From assembly GCA_021777845.1 (NCBI GenBank), contig JAJYDB010000014.1:1-35309 (forward strand): a stretch of 35,309 bases of DNA, in the 5' to 3' direction. Shown here one piece after another: positions 1 through 7,902 of the stretch. The notes beneath the pieces are model-generated. The model was not told the DNA's origin and did not search any database. It saw only the letters and a program-made list of their open reading frames with translations. Source of the stretch: Planctomycetota bacterium. Lineage in GTDB: Bacteria > Planctomycetota > Planctomycetia > Isosphaerales > Isosphaeraceae. The position numbers were made by a program, and so were the translations under genes. Each line of letters begins with the position of its first letter. The first letter of the stretch is position 1.

Positions 1-321
1 GTGCATTGTCAAGGGTGCATGGATCGCTCGCCGGCGTGGATGGGGATTTATCGGTCTGTGGTGGAGGGCCGGCCGCTGCTGGAGATCTTGCAGGAGATTG
101 AGAGGCATAGGGGGTATAGGCCGAAGGCGGGTGTCACGGTGCTTTACAATCGGGTGCTGCCGCCGCGGGCAGGGGCCCGCTATGAAGCGGACCCGACGGG
201 TCAGGTGCTGCGTTGGGCTCAGTCGGGTGTGACGGGCCCACCGCCGGAGGATCGGCCGGCGCGCGCGAACCGATCGAGGTTGAGCGGTGACCATGCTCGT
301 GGTCGTGACGTTCCAAAATGA
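1..321 (+). CDS. C-terminal part of a cysteine-dependent (PTP/DSP-type) phosphatase, cut by the window edge
   Basis: The frame is open at base 1, where the GTG is probably an internal Val, and ends at TGA 319-321. The first visible residues, VHCQGCMDRSP, fit the phosphatase P-loop (V/I)HC-x5-R-(S/T): the Cys would be the nucleophile and the Arg would bind phosphate. In tyrosine and dual-specificity phosphatases the loop is normally HCxxGxxR. Here a second Cys sits at the usual Gly position and a Gly lies one residue earlier, so activity on phosphoprotein is uncertain. A helical stretch follows (about residues 11-45), as in DSP folds, and the last ~30 residues are Pro/Arg-rich. The N-terminal half, with the general-acid loop, lies outside the window. 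The assignment rests mainly on the P-loop. Confidence 0.5.
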   Translation: MHCQGCMDRSPAWMGIYRSVVEGRPLLEILQEIERHRGYRPKAGVTVLYNRVLPPRAGARYEADPTGQVLRWAQSGVTGPPPEDRPARANRSRLSGDHARGRDVPK

Positions 322-369
322 CGAGCTGCGCGGCTCCCGGATGGTCTCGCGAGGTCCTGGTCAGTGAAC

Positions 370-397
370 TTGACACCAGGCCGGCCCTCGTTAGAGT
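370..397 (+). promoter_or_regulatory. Sigma70-type promoter for the aminotransferase gene
   Basis: TTGACA (370-375, a perfect -35) is followed after 16 nt by TAGAGT (392-397, 4 of 6 matches to TATAAT). Transcription would start near 404, about 47 nt before the ATG at 451. Hexamers and spacing are seen in the sequence; activity is inferred. Confidence 0.5.
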
Positions 398-450
398 ACC
401 ATTTGGGCGGTCGGGCGGCGGTCAACCTCTTCTGACGGCAAAGATCATCC

Positions 451-1770
451 ATGCGAGCATCAGATCACGAGGGTGTGAGTTTAAGTAGTGCGGCGCGACG
501 GACGGACCCGCCGGCGATCAGCCGACTGATGCATTCGGCGTTGGCGTATCCGGACTTAGTCTCTCTTGCGGCGGGGTTCGTGGATCTCGACAGCCTGCCG
601 GTGATGGAGACGAAGTGCGCGATCGACGCGGTGCTGGGTGAAGCGTGGTCGGGACGTCGGGCGTTGCAGTACGGGACGACGGCGGGCGACCATGAGTTGC
701 GGACGCATTTGCTGCGTCTTCTCGATCGGACCGAGGGCGGGCAGGGGTGGCGGTCGGCGGACGTTTTGCCGCGCCTCGTCGTGACGAACGGGTCGTCGCA
801 AGTCCTTTACCTGACACTAGAAGCGTTGCTTGATCCGGGCGATCTGGTGATCGTCGAGACGCCGACGTACTTCGTGTTTTTGGGGATGGCGCAGACGCGC
901 GGCGCGAATGTGGTGGGGGTGGCGACGGACGACGGCGGGATGCGGATCGACGTGCTCGAGCGGACGCTGGAGTCGATTGAGGCGCGGGGCGATCTTGGTC
1001 GTTTGAAGCTGATCTACACGATCAGCGAGCACGCGAACCCGTCGGGGGTGACGCTGGCGGCGGATCGTCGGTCGCGGTTGGTCGAGACGGTGCGGACGTG
1101 GTCGCAGCGGCGCGGCGGGCCGATTTATATTTTGGAGGATGCGGCGTACCGGGGCTTGACGTTCGAGGGGGAGGAGTCGCCGAGCGTTTGGAGTCACGAC
1201 GCCGCGGGCGACACGGTGATTCTGGCGAGGAGCTTCAGCAAGACGCTCAGTCCGGGCCTCAAGTTGGGGTGGGGGATCTGGCCGGGCGAGTTGGCGGAGG
1301 CGGTGCGGGATTTGAAGGGCAATCACGATTTCGGGACGTCGAACTTCGTGCAGACGGTTGTCTCAAAGCTTGTCGGAGATGGAGTTTACGAGCGTCACAT
1401 CGAGGCGTTGAAGCCGGTTTATCGGCGGAAGCGGGACGTGATGCTCGAGTCGCTCGATCGATATTTTGGGGGGTTTGAGGGGGTGAGCTGGACGCGGCCG
1501 CGGGGCGGTTTGTTTGTCTGGCTGACGATGCCGGAGGGGCTCGACTCGAGCATTGATGGTCCGTTCTATCAGCGTTGCCTCGAAGAGGGGGTGCTGTACG
1601 TGCCGGGCGAGTTGGCGATGGCGGACGAGCCTGGTCCCGCGCCTCGGAATCACGCGCGGCTTTGTTTTGGGGTGGGTGACGAGCGTCAGTTGATTGAGGG
1701 GACGCGACGGCTGGCGACGGCCTTGGGCGCGTGTCTGGACCTGGTGGTTGCGGGCAAGGAAGTCGTTTGA
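451..1770 (+). CDS. PLP-dependent aminotransferase, class I/II fold (2-aminoadipate/MocR-type subgroup)
   Basis: A 439-residue fold-type I PLP enzyme that should transfer an amino group between an amino acid and a 2-oxo acid in the cytoplasm. Visible landmarks are the N-terminal substrate segment (LAAGFVD, ~39-45), the cofactor loop TNGSSQVL (112-119), the NPSG motif (196-199), Asp230 in YILEDAAY (pairs with the pyridine nitrogen), Lys264 in SFSKTLSPGLKLGW (Schiff-base lysine) and Arg403 (substrate carboxylate). There is no N-terminal GntR domain, so this is a free-standing enzyme like LysN/ARO8 homologues rather than a MocR regulator. The substrate cannot be told from sequence; 2-aminoadipate, aromatic or branched-chain amino acids are all possible. 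The start is the first ATG after the promoter; no strong ribosome-binding site is visible. lptF follows 73 nt downstream and may be co-transcribed. Confidence 0.88.
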   Translation: MRASDHEGVSLSSAARRTDPPAISRLMHSALAYPDLVSLAAGFVDLDSLPVMETKCAIDAVLGEAWSGRRALQYGTTAGDHELRTHLLRLLDRTEGGQGWRSADVLPRLVVTNGSSQVLYLTLEALLDPGDLVIVETPTYFVFLGMAQTRGANVVGVATDDGGMRIDVLERTLESIEARGDLGRLKLIYTISEHANPSGVTLAADRRSRLVETVRTWSQRRGGPIYILEDAAYRGLTFEGEESPSVWSHDAAGDTVILARSFSKTLSPGLKLGWGIWPGELAEAVRDLKGNHDFGTSNFVQTVVSKLVGDGVYERHIEALKPVYRRKRDVMLESLDRYFGGFEGVSWTRPRGGLFVWLTMPEGLDSSIDGPFYQRCLEEGVLYVPGELAMADEPGPAPRNHARLCFGVGDERQLIEGTRRLATALGACLDLVVAGKEVV

Positions 1771-1843
1771 CGAGCGCGGCACGGCCAAGCGCGGCCGGCG
1801 GGCGTCGAGATGATGATCGGCAAGGAAGCCGAGGGCGAGACGC

Positions 1844-3067
1844 GTGGGCCTGGGAATTCTGCAGCGATACGTGATGGCGGAGGTGCTGCGATCATTCGTG
1901 CTGGCGCTGGTTGCGCTCACGTCGGTGATTGTGCTGTTCATGGTGATGGTCGAGGCGACGCGGAACGGGCTTTCGCCGCGCGAGGTGCTCTGGCTGCTGC
2001 CGTTCGTGGTGCCGAACAGTCTGCCGTACACCGTGCCGGTTTCGCTGTTGTTGTCGGTGTGCGTGGTGTTTGGTCGGCTGGCGTCGGACAACGAGATCGT
2101 CGCGATCAAGACGGCGGGTTTGAGCGCGTTGACGGTGTTGGGGCCGGCGTTCACGCTGGGTGCGTTGCTGAGCGCCGCGATGGTTTACGGCAGTCACGGG
2201 CCGATTCCGTTGGCGACCTTGCACGGCCGCGAGATGATCTTCAAGAACAAAGAGGATTTCCTCTACGCGATCTTGAAGAAAGAACATGAGATCAACCTGC
2301 GGCATCTTGATTTCGTGATCAGCGTGCGCGACGTCGAGGACCGGACGTTGCTCGACGCGATCTTCAAGCATCGGAAGCCTCGCGAGCGTGATTCGGCGCA
2401 GACGAGCGCGTTTGACGCGGTGATCACGGCGAAGCGCGCGCGGCTGGCGTTCGACGCGAAGAAGGGGTTGATGCGGGTCTACTTAGACGAGGCCGAGTTC
2501 ACGCGCTTGAGCCAAAACGCCGACGTTTCGCTCGTGAACGACAGCGAGCTCGAGATGGCGACGCCCGAGGAGCCGGGTTTGAATCAAGAGCGTCGGCTGA
2601 TGGAGATGACGACGACCGAGCTCTCCGAGAAACAGAGCGAATATCTGGATAAGATCGAGCGCGAGCGGCTGCGGCAGGCGATCCGCGCGTCGTTGGCGAT
2701 CGGCGCGGGGCGGATTGGGCTGGCGAATTGGAAGGAAGTGCAGACCGCTTACGTCGACTACAACTTCTGGGATCAGCAGTATTATGTGCTCGAGACCGAG
2801 AAGCAGCAGCGGACGGCGCTCGGGTTCGGCAGTCTGTTTTTTGTGATCCTGGGTGCGCCGGTGGGGATTTTGTTCGCGCGGCGAGACTTTTTAAGCGCGT
2901 TCATCACCTGTTTCACGCCGATCATCGTGCTTTATTATCCACTGACGTTGCTTGGGATGAATCTGGGCAAAGAGAACATTTTGAACCCGACGGCGGCGCT
3001 TTGGATGGGGAACTCGCTGCTCGGCCTGTTGGCGTGTTTTGCGTTGCCGCCGATTTTGAAGCATTAA
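1844..3067 (+). CDS. lptF: LptF/LptG-family LPS export permease (first copy)
   Basis: A 407-residue permease of the YjgP/YjgQ (LptF/LptG) family. In the LptB2FG ABC transporter these proteins extract LPS from the inner membrane and pass it to LptC. The sequence shows the family layout: transmembrane helices at about 14-35, 48-76 and 97-118, a periplasmic domain (~125-320), then helices at about 330-345, 350-375 and 385-403. The loop SDNEIVAIKTAGLS (81-94) is the usual cytoplasmic segment that contacts the ATPase. A GTG start is chosen because a purine-rich site (AAGGAAGCCGAGGGCGAG, 1822-1839) lies just upstream and the protein then begins MGLGILQRYV, a typical LptF start. A second family member lies 76 nt downstream; the pair probably forms the heterodimer. 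Which is F and which is G is tentative. No lptB or lptC is present in the window. Confidence 0.85.
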   Translation: MGLGILQRYVMAEVLRSFVLALVALTSVIVLFMVMVEATRNGLSPREVLWLLPFVVPNSLPYTVPVSLLLSVCVVFGRLASDNEIVAIKTAGLSALTVLGPAFTLGALLSAAMVYGSHGPIPLATLHGREMIFKNKEDFLYAILKKEHEINLRHLDFVISVRDVEDRTLLDAIFKHRKPRERDSAQTSAFDAVITAKRARLAFDAKKGLMRVYLDEAEFTRLSQNADVSLVNDSELEMATPEEPGLNQERRLMEMTTTELSEKQSEYLDKIERERLRQAIRASLAIGAGRIGLANWKEVQTAYVDYNFWDQQYYVLETEKQQRTALGFGSLFFVILGAPVGILFARRDFLSAFITCFTPIIVLYYPLTLLGMNLGKENILNPTAALWMGNSLLGLLACFALPPILKH

Positions 3068-3143
3068 CGACCGAGGGCGCCGCGGGAGCGATCGGAGCGC
3101 GAGGCACGAGGCCGTCGCGAACGCGATCGATCAGGGAGGATCC

Positions 3144-4736
3144 ATGCGAATTCTCGACCGTGAGCGGTACTGGTCGTTCATCAAGTCGTACGCGATTTGC
3201 TTTGTCTCGCTCGTCGGGCTGTGGGTAGTGATCGACGCGTTTTCGAATTTCGACGAGTTCGCGAAGCGCGCCGCGGGCTGGCAAGTCTTTGCCATCATGG
3301 GTCGTTTTTATTTGGTGCGGATCACGCAGTATTATGACCGTCTGTGCGGCGTGATCAGCATGATGGCGGCGATATTCACCGTCACGATGATGCAGCGAAA
3401 CAACGAGCTGCTGGCGATGCTGGCGGCGGGGATCAGCACGCAGCGGGTGATCCGGCCGGTGCTGGTGGCGGCGGTCTTGGTGAACGGCTTGGCGGTCGCG
3501 AACCAGGAATTCATGATCCCGCCGCTCGCCGAGGAGTTGCAGAAGTCGCACGACGACGACGGGACGCGGCGGGTGCGCGTGGTGAGCCGGCTGGACAGCA
3601 AAGGGATCTTGGTCCAGGGTCTCGACGGCGACCGCGGGTCGCGGACCGTGGCGCACATGAACGTGACGATCCCTTCGGAATTCTTTGGCGGGCTCGTCGA
3701 GATCGAGAGTCGCGCGGCGACGTATATCCCCGAAACCGTGATGCGCACGCCGATGCGCGGCGGTTGGCTGTTGCGCGGCGCGAAGCTTGACGTCGCGATG
3801 GATCCGCGCGCGCTGCGCGGCGGCGCGCTGGTGCAGCTCGATACCTGCGCCGGCTTCCCGCCGGTGCCGCCGATCGGCGACCCGAAAGAGATGGCGCTGC
3901 TCGACTGCGAAGCGTATTTCATTCGCACCGAGGTCGACTTCGAGACGCTCGTCGGCGTCGAGCGCACCGCCGACCCCGCGCGCAACCGCGTCCCCGTCCC
4001 CGCGGCGGGCAAGCTCGACCGCAACGGCATCCTGCTGCACGGCAACGACGGCGCGGGCTCGCACGCGCTCCGAAACGCACGCACCGCGTTCATGTTTTAC
4101 GCGATCTTTCCCGACGCGATGTTCGGCGGTCCGCGCGAGGTCGAGGCGCGTCAGGCGACGTACATCCCGCCCGACGACAAGGAGTCGCCGATGCGCGGCG
4201 GCTGGCTCCTGCGCGGCGCGCGCTTCAACCTGCCGATCGACGCGGCGCGCGCGAAAGAGACGCCGCTCGCCGTGCTCGACTCGACCGACGGCTATCCGCC
4301 ACCCGCCGGCGACGACCCCTTGCTCGTGAGCAACGCGTTCTTCCTGCACACCGACCTCTCGTTTCAAGCGATGACGCGTCGGCCCGACTGGTATCAATAC
4401 GCGAACACGCGCGACCTCATCGTCGGACTCTACGACCCCGTCAATCGCTCCGAGAGCCGCTCGATCGAAGTCTTTCTGCACGGCCGGCTGCTGCGTCCGT
4501 TCTTGGGGATCACGCTCATGTGCGTGAGTCTGCCCCTGGTGCTGACCGGATATAACAAGAATATGTTCTTCAGTCTCGGCGTCTCGCTGGGAGTCTCGGG
4601 TCTGTTTTACGCGGTGACGTTTTTGGGGCAATACCTTGGCGGCAGCGCCGACCTGACGCCGACGCTGGGCGCTTGGCTGCCGATGTTCCTGTTCGCGACG
4701 ATCGCCGTCGCGCGCTGGGATACAATTCGGACGTGA
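3144..4736 (+). CDS. lptG: LptF/LptG-family LPS export permease (second copy) with a duplicated periplasmic domain
   Basis: A 530-residue partner of the preceding permease, well above the ~360 residues usual for LptG. Helices are at about 15-33, 48-80 and 100-120, and at 450-470, 474-493 and 510-525. Between them lie two related periplasmic segments, about residues 145-270 and 286-411. Both have the order (K/R)NGIL or SKGIL, then YIP, then (T/S)PMRGGWLLRGA, then an Asp-rich strand, then a (Y/F)F-(I/L) strand ending before the last helices. Equivalent motifs are 141-146 residues apart (GGWLLRGA at 206-213 and 352-359). The loop MQRNNELLAMLAAGIS (83-98) matches the coupling region of the family. 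The start has a strong ribosome-binding site (AGGGAGGA, 3133-3140). Codon use changes from G-ending to C-ending near 3800. Family membership is firm; the label G rather than F is tentative. Confidence 0.82.
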   Translation: MRILDRERYWSFIKSYAICFVSLVGLWVVIDAFSNFDEFAKRAAGWQVFAIMGRFYLVRITQYYDRLCGVISMMAAIFTVTMMQRNNELLAMLAAGISTQRVIRPVLVAAVLVNGLAVANQEFMIPPLAEELQKSHDDDGTRRVRVVSRLDSKGILVQGLDGDRGSRTVAHMNVTIPSEFFGGLVEIESRAATYIPETVMRTPMRGGWLLRGAKLDVAMDPRALRGGALVQLDTCAGFPPVPPIGDPKEMALLDCEAYFIRTEVDFETLVGVERTADPARNRVPVPAAGKLDRNGILLHGNDGAGSHALRNARTAFMFYAIFPDAMFGGPREVEARQATYIPPDDKESPMRGGWLLRGARFNLPIDAARAKETPLAVLDSTDGYPPPAGDDPLLVSNAFFLHTDLSFQAMTRRPDWYQYANTRDLIVGLYDPVNRSESRSIEVFLHGRLLRPFLGITLMCVSLPLVLTGYNKNMFFSLGVSLGVSGLFYAVTFLGQYLGGSADLTPTLGAWLPMFLFATIAVARWDTIRT

Positions 4737-4798
4737 CGCACGCCGGCGGCTTGCGATTCGGGCCGGTCGCGTCCGTCGATCGTCGTCGCGGGACGCGG

Positions 4799-4815
4799 GT
4801 CGGCGAAGCGCCGAC
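4799..4815. terminator. Hairpin between convergent genes, possible bidirectional terminator
   Basis: GTCGGCG (4799-4805) and CGCCGAC (4809-4815) form a perfect 7-bp stem with the 3-nt loop AAG, in the 112-nt gap between the convergent lptG and M56 peptidase genes. There is no T tract on either side, so intrinsic termination is uncertain; position is the main argument. Confidence 0.33.
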
Positions 4816-4848
4816 GAGCTTGCACCGGCTGACCGAGGTCAGGATTGT

Positions 4849-7371
4849 TCAACGAGCCTTTCGCATCGTGAAGATCACCTGCTTCGTTTCGCCGGGCCGG
4901 CATTCGACCTGACGCCCCTCGTCTTCGACCGGCAGGTAAAACCCGGGTCGCGATTCCAAGCCGACCCCCAGCGTGTGCTTGCCGGGTTCGATGAAAGTGC
5001 GGAATTTTCCGCTTTTGTCGGTGCGCGGACGGTCGCGCCGAGCGAGCCGAGGAGCTTCCCACGAGCGTAGGACGAACGTCTCGCGACCCGCTGCCGGCTC
5101 GGAGCGCCGCCAAAGGTCGACATCGCCGAGCGGAGCACCGGTGTCGGCGTCGACGGCCGTCACTTCAAGGACGCAAGCGCGCCGGAGCTTGGAGACGAGC
5201 GGCAGCGCACGCGGTTTCGCGTCGACAACGAGTTCACTGTCTGTGACGAGGTACGGCGTACCACGTGCCGGCCAGTTCTGCATGTGGTAAGTGCCGGGGG
5301 GGAGCCTCAAGACGGCGCGACCTTCGTCGTCGGTCGTTTGCCATGAGTCTGTCCCGCCTCCTCCCGCCTGGACGAGTGCCCGTGCCGCGGGCCGGCCGGT
5401 GTCTTCAAAAACGAGTTGGATCGGGATGTCGAGCGGCGTCGTGAGCGTGAGTTTCAGTTCGCCGGTGAGGACCGGAAAGCCGTCGTGATCTCGCACGGGA
5501 CCCGGGACAGATGCGGCTTGGATCCATTGTTCGGGATAATCCCTGACCCGCACGTTGATCCGAAATCGGCAATCCTCGGGCAGGCCGCCGAAGTCGAAAC
5601 GGCCCGCGGCGTCGGTGGTGCGCACCTTCATCGCAGTCGGCACGTCGGCGGGCTGATTGAGCGCGTCGAAAGTCCAACCAGGAAAGACGTTGTCGACGAC
5701 TTTCAGCGATTCACACTCGCGAATTTCGAGTTTCGCTTCGGCCAGAGGCTTGCCCCCGGCGTCGACGACGCTGCCGGAGAGGTGCGCGGCGGGCGAAAAT
5801 CGCAGATCGAGCACAATCGTTTCGCCCGCCTCGTAGCGGCCGGGCGGGTCGCGCCGTTGGGGTTCCATCCTGATGTTCGCGGGTGCGGGACGCGGATAAA
5901 ACGCTTTGGCTGGACGCCACGCGAAGCCGAAGCCCTGCGCCTGGCCAAAGATCTGGAATCGACCTTGGTCGCGCGCGAATAACTTGTCGGCCCGCGCGAT
6001 CGGCAGCGGGACGGCGCGGAACGTGTAGCGGCCCTCGACGTCGGACGTCGTCTCGGCCATGCGTTTATAATCGGCCTGCAGCGATGCCAAATAGACCCGC
6101 GCGCCCGCGATCGGCTTGCCCGCGGGGTCAAGCGCTCGACCCGTCACCGTGATCGGATGCGTCTCAGTCGCGGCCGGTTCTTGATCCGCCGGCGGTGCCG
6201 CGGGCGCGGCTTGAGTCTGTGTCGCGTCGGCGTCGTCCTTGGGACCGACCGCAACGGCCGCGGGGTGGATCGCCGCGAGTGCGATCACTGCCGCCAAGAC
6301 GACCACATACGAAGCAACGGACCCGCGCGGGGTGAGCGACCCGTGACCGCGGCTCTCGTCAAACAGCCGACGAATACGCTGTTCGAGCGTACTCGGGCGC
6401 GACGCGGGCAACGCCGCCGCGAGTGCCGACGGACGCAGCAGTCGCGCGAGTTCGACGAGCCGACCGGCGTACTCGCTGCGTTCGATCCCGACGGAGACCA
6501 CGTGATCATCGCAGGCGCACTCGCACTCGATGCGCAGCTGTCGCAGCGCGTACCAGACCGGAGGCAGAAACCAATACAGCGACGCCGCGAACCGCCCCGC
6601 CAGTTGGAACCCGACGTCGCGACGCTTGATGTGCGCCAACTCATGCAGCAAGACCAGACGCACGGCCGAGTCGGACCATGTGGCCGCCTGCGCGGGCAGC
6701 AGCACCACCGGCCGCGCCGGCCCCCAGGTCACGGGCATGGTCGGGAGCGAACTGAGCCGCAATTCAACCCGCCGAGTCATCCCCAAGGCACGCGCGGGAG
6801 ACTCGAACAAGCGCAAAAGTCGCGCGTCGACCACAAGCGAAGTGCGGCGGCGTCGCAGTTCGTTGCCAACCATGCCCGCGACCAACGGCGCGACGGCGAC
6901 GAGAAACCCCAGTGCCCAAATGTCGAGGATTCGACTCGAGGCCGCACTCGAAAAACCCGCGTCACGCGGCCGACCCAAAGTGTCCGCGGACCCGCGCGGC
7001 GCGCGGAGGTTGATCGAACCTGGAGCGGAGGTTTCCCGAAGCCCGGCCGTCGAGGCCGCGCGGGTTGAGTACGCCGTCGAAGCGTCCGCGGGCTCGGCCT
7101 CCGCCGCCTCGCGGGTCCGCGGCTCGAATACGCGCGCCAGGCCGCCGAAGGGAAGCCGTACCGCGGGAAGCAGCCATGAGAGCGGCGGCAGCACGATTAA
7201 CGCGCACAGCGTCAATGCCCAGAGACGATGACGCGCCGCCGCCGACGACCTTCTCAACAAGAGGGCCGCCGCCGCCGCGGCGCATAGCGCAAGCATCGAC
7301 TTCGCCGCCGCGTCCGCGGCGATCCACGACAATTCATCCGTGAGCAAGTAACCGCTCAGAATGCGCAGCAT
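4849..7371 (-). CDS. BlaR1/MecR1-like M56 membrane metallopeptidase with carboxypeptidase-regulatory-like repeats
   Basis: An 840-residue integral membrane protein. Helices lie at about 20-40, 48-70, 148-168 and 353-370. The M56 zinc peptidase domain contains HELAH (243-247), with the further acidic site in ECECACDDHV (282-291). In BlaR1 this domain faces the cytoplasm and, when activated, leads to loss of the BlaI repressor. The extracytoplasmic C-terminal part (~405-840) is not a penicillin-binding domain: there is no SxxK/SxN/KTG set. It holds several beta-sandwich modules of the CarboxypepD_reg/CnaB type, with GRALDPAGKPIAGARV (411-426), GSVVDAGGKPLAEAKL and two less regular copies. The signal is therefore probably not a beta-lactam. 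The gene starts one base after the stop of the BlaI-like gene (TGA-C-ATG), so the two are translationally linked. Role as signal-transducing protease is inferred from family and pairing. Confidence 0.82.
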   Translation of the reverse strand: MLRILSGYLLTDELSWIAADAAAKSMLALCAAAAAALLLRRSSAAARHRLWALTLCALIVLPPLSWLLPAVRLPFGGLARVFEPRTREAAEAEPADASTAYSTRAASTAGLRETSAPGSINLRAPRGSADTLGRPRDAGFSSAASSRILDIWALGFLVAVAPLVAGMVGNELRRRRTSLVVDARLLRLFESPARALGMTRRVELRLSSLPTMPVTWGPARPVVLLPAQAATWSDSAVRLVLLHELAHIKRRDVGFQLAGRFAASLYWFLPPVWYALRQLRIECECACDDHVVSVGIERSEYAGRLVELARLLRPSALAAALPASRPSTLEQRIRRLFDESRGHGSLTPRGSVASYVVVLAAVIALAAIHPAAVAVGPKDDADATQTQAAPAAPPADQEPAATETHPITVTGRALDPAGKPIAGARVYLASLQADYKRMAETTSDVEGRYTFRAVPLPIARADKLFARDQGRFQIFGQAQGFGFAWRPAKAFYPRPAPANIRMEPQRRDPPGRYEAGETIVLDLRFSPAAHLSGSVVDAGGKPLAEAKLEIRECESLKVVDNVFPGWTFDALNQPADVPTAMKVRTTDAAGRFDFGGLPEDCRFRINVRVRDYPEQWIQAASVPGPVRDHDGFPVLTGELKLTLTTPLDIPIQLVFEDTGRPAARALVQAGGGGTDSWQTTDDEGRAVLRLPPGTYHMQNWPARGTPYLVTDSELVVDAKPRALPLVSKLRRACVLEVTAVDADTGAPLGDVDLWRRSEPAAGRETFVLRSWEAPRLARRDRPRTDKSGKFRTFIEPGKHTLGVGLESRPGFYLPVEDEGRQVECRPGETKQVIFTMRKAR

Positions 7372-7372
7372 G

Positions 7373-7765
7373 TCACTTGCCCTCGCGACGAGCCTGTTCG
7401 ATCATTTTCTCGAGCCGTTGCAAATCTTGCTCGCTGAGACGAGTCGAAGAATCGTCGAGGATCGCCGCGACCGCGGCGGCGGGCGAATCCTCGAAAAACG
7501 TGCGCACCAGATGCGAAAGCGCCGACCTCGCCGCCGACGCTCGCGGCGTTTGCGCTCGATAGACGTACTTTGTCCCCGCTTGTCGATGCAACAGTAGTCC
7601 CTTCGACTCGAGCGCCCGCAGCATCGTCCGTACCGACGAATACGACGGCGGATCCGACAGCGCCGCCAGGACCTCGCCCACCGACGCCTCGCCCAGGCGG
7701 TAGATCACGTCCAGGATCTGTCGCTCGCGCGCCCCCAAACCGCTGACTTGGTGCTTTTTCGGCAT
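7373..7765 (-). CDS. BlaI/MecI/CopY-family winged-helix transcriptional repressor
   Basis: A 130-residue repressor. Residues ~8-75 form the winged helix (ARERQILDVIYRLGEASVGE, then SYSSVRTMLRALESKGLL as recognition helix and wing start), and the C-terminal part (~80-130) is the helical dimerisation domain. Such proteins bind a promoter operator as dimers and are removed by the partner M56 protease. The ATG at 7765 is preferred over the upstream in-frame start at 7837 because it has a ribosome-binding site (GGCGAGGAGAG) 6-7 nt upstream, and because 7837 would sit on the predicted transcription start. The protease gene follows with a 1-nt gap. A good promoter and a direct repeat lie just upstream, so autoregulation is likely. 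Confidence 0.88.
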   Translation of the reverse strand: MPKKHQVSGLGARERQILDVIYRLGEASVGEVLAALSDPPSYSSVRTMLRALESKGLLLHRQAGTKYVYRAQTPRASAARSALSHLVRTFFEDSPAAAVAAILDDSSTRLSEQDLQRLEKMIEQARREGK

Positions 7766-7824
7766 CGCACGCTCTCCTCGCCGCTCGATTCGGATGTCGA
7801 CGCGGGTCCCGCAACCTAGCCGGC

Positions 7825-7850
7825 ACTCTATTAACACCTGCTAGTCTATT
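7825..7850 (-). promoter_or_regulatory. Direct repeat at the blaI-like promoter, candidate operator
   Basis: On the minus strand AATAGACT (7843-7850) and AATAGAGT (7825-7832) are direct repeats 18 bp apart, one covering the -10 box and the other just past the start point. BlaI-family repressors commonly bind their own promoter, so these are candidate half-sites. They are direct, not the inverted TACA/TGTA dyad of staphylococcal operators, which lowers confidence. Confidence 0.35.
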
Positions 7851-7871
7851 GCCACTTTGCGATTTAGTCAA
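7843..7871 (-). promoter_or_regulatory. Sigma70-type promoter of the blaI-like/M56 operon
   Basis: On the minus strand TTGACT (7866-7871) and TAGACT (7843-7848) are separated by exactly 17 nt (7849-7865). Five of six and four of six bases match consensus. The start would be near 7836, giving a ~70-nt leader. The stretch is AT-rich compared with its surroundings. Confidence 0.65.
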
Positions 7872-7902
7872 GCGGCGAGCCCTGACGCGGTGACTCGCGC
7901 GT

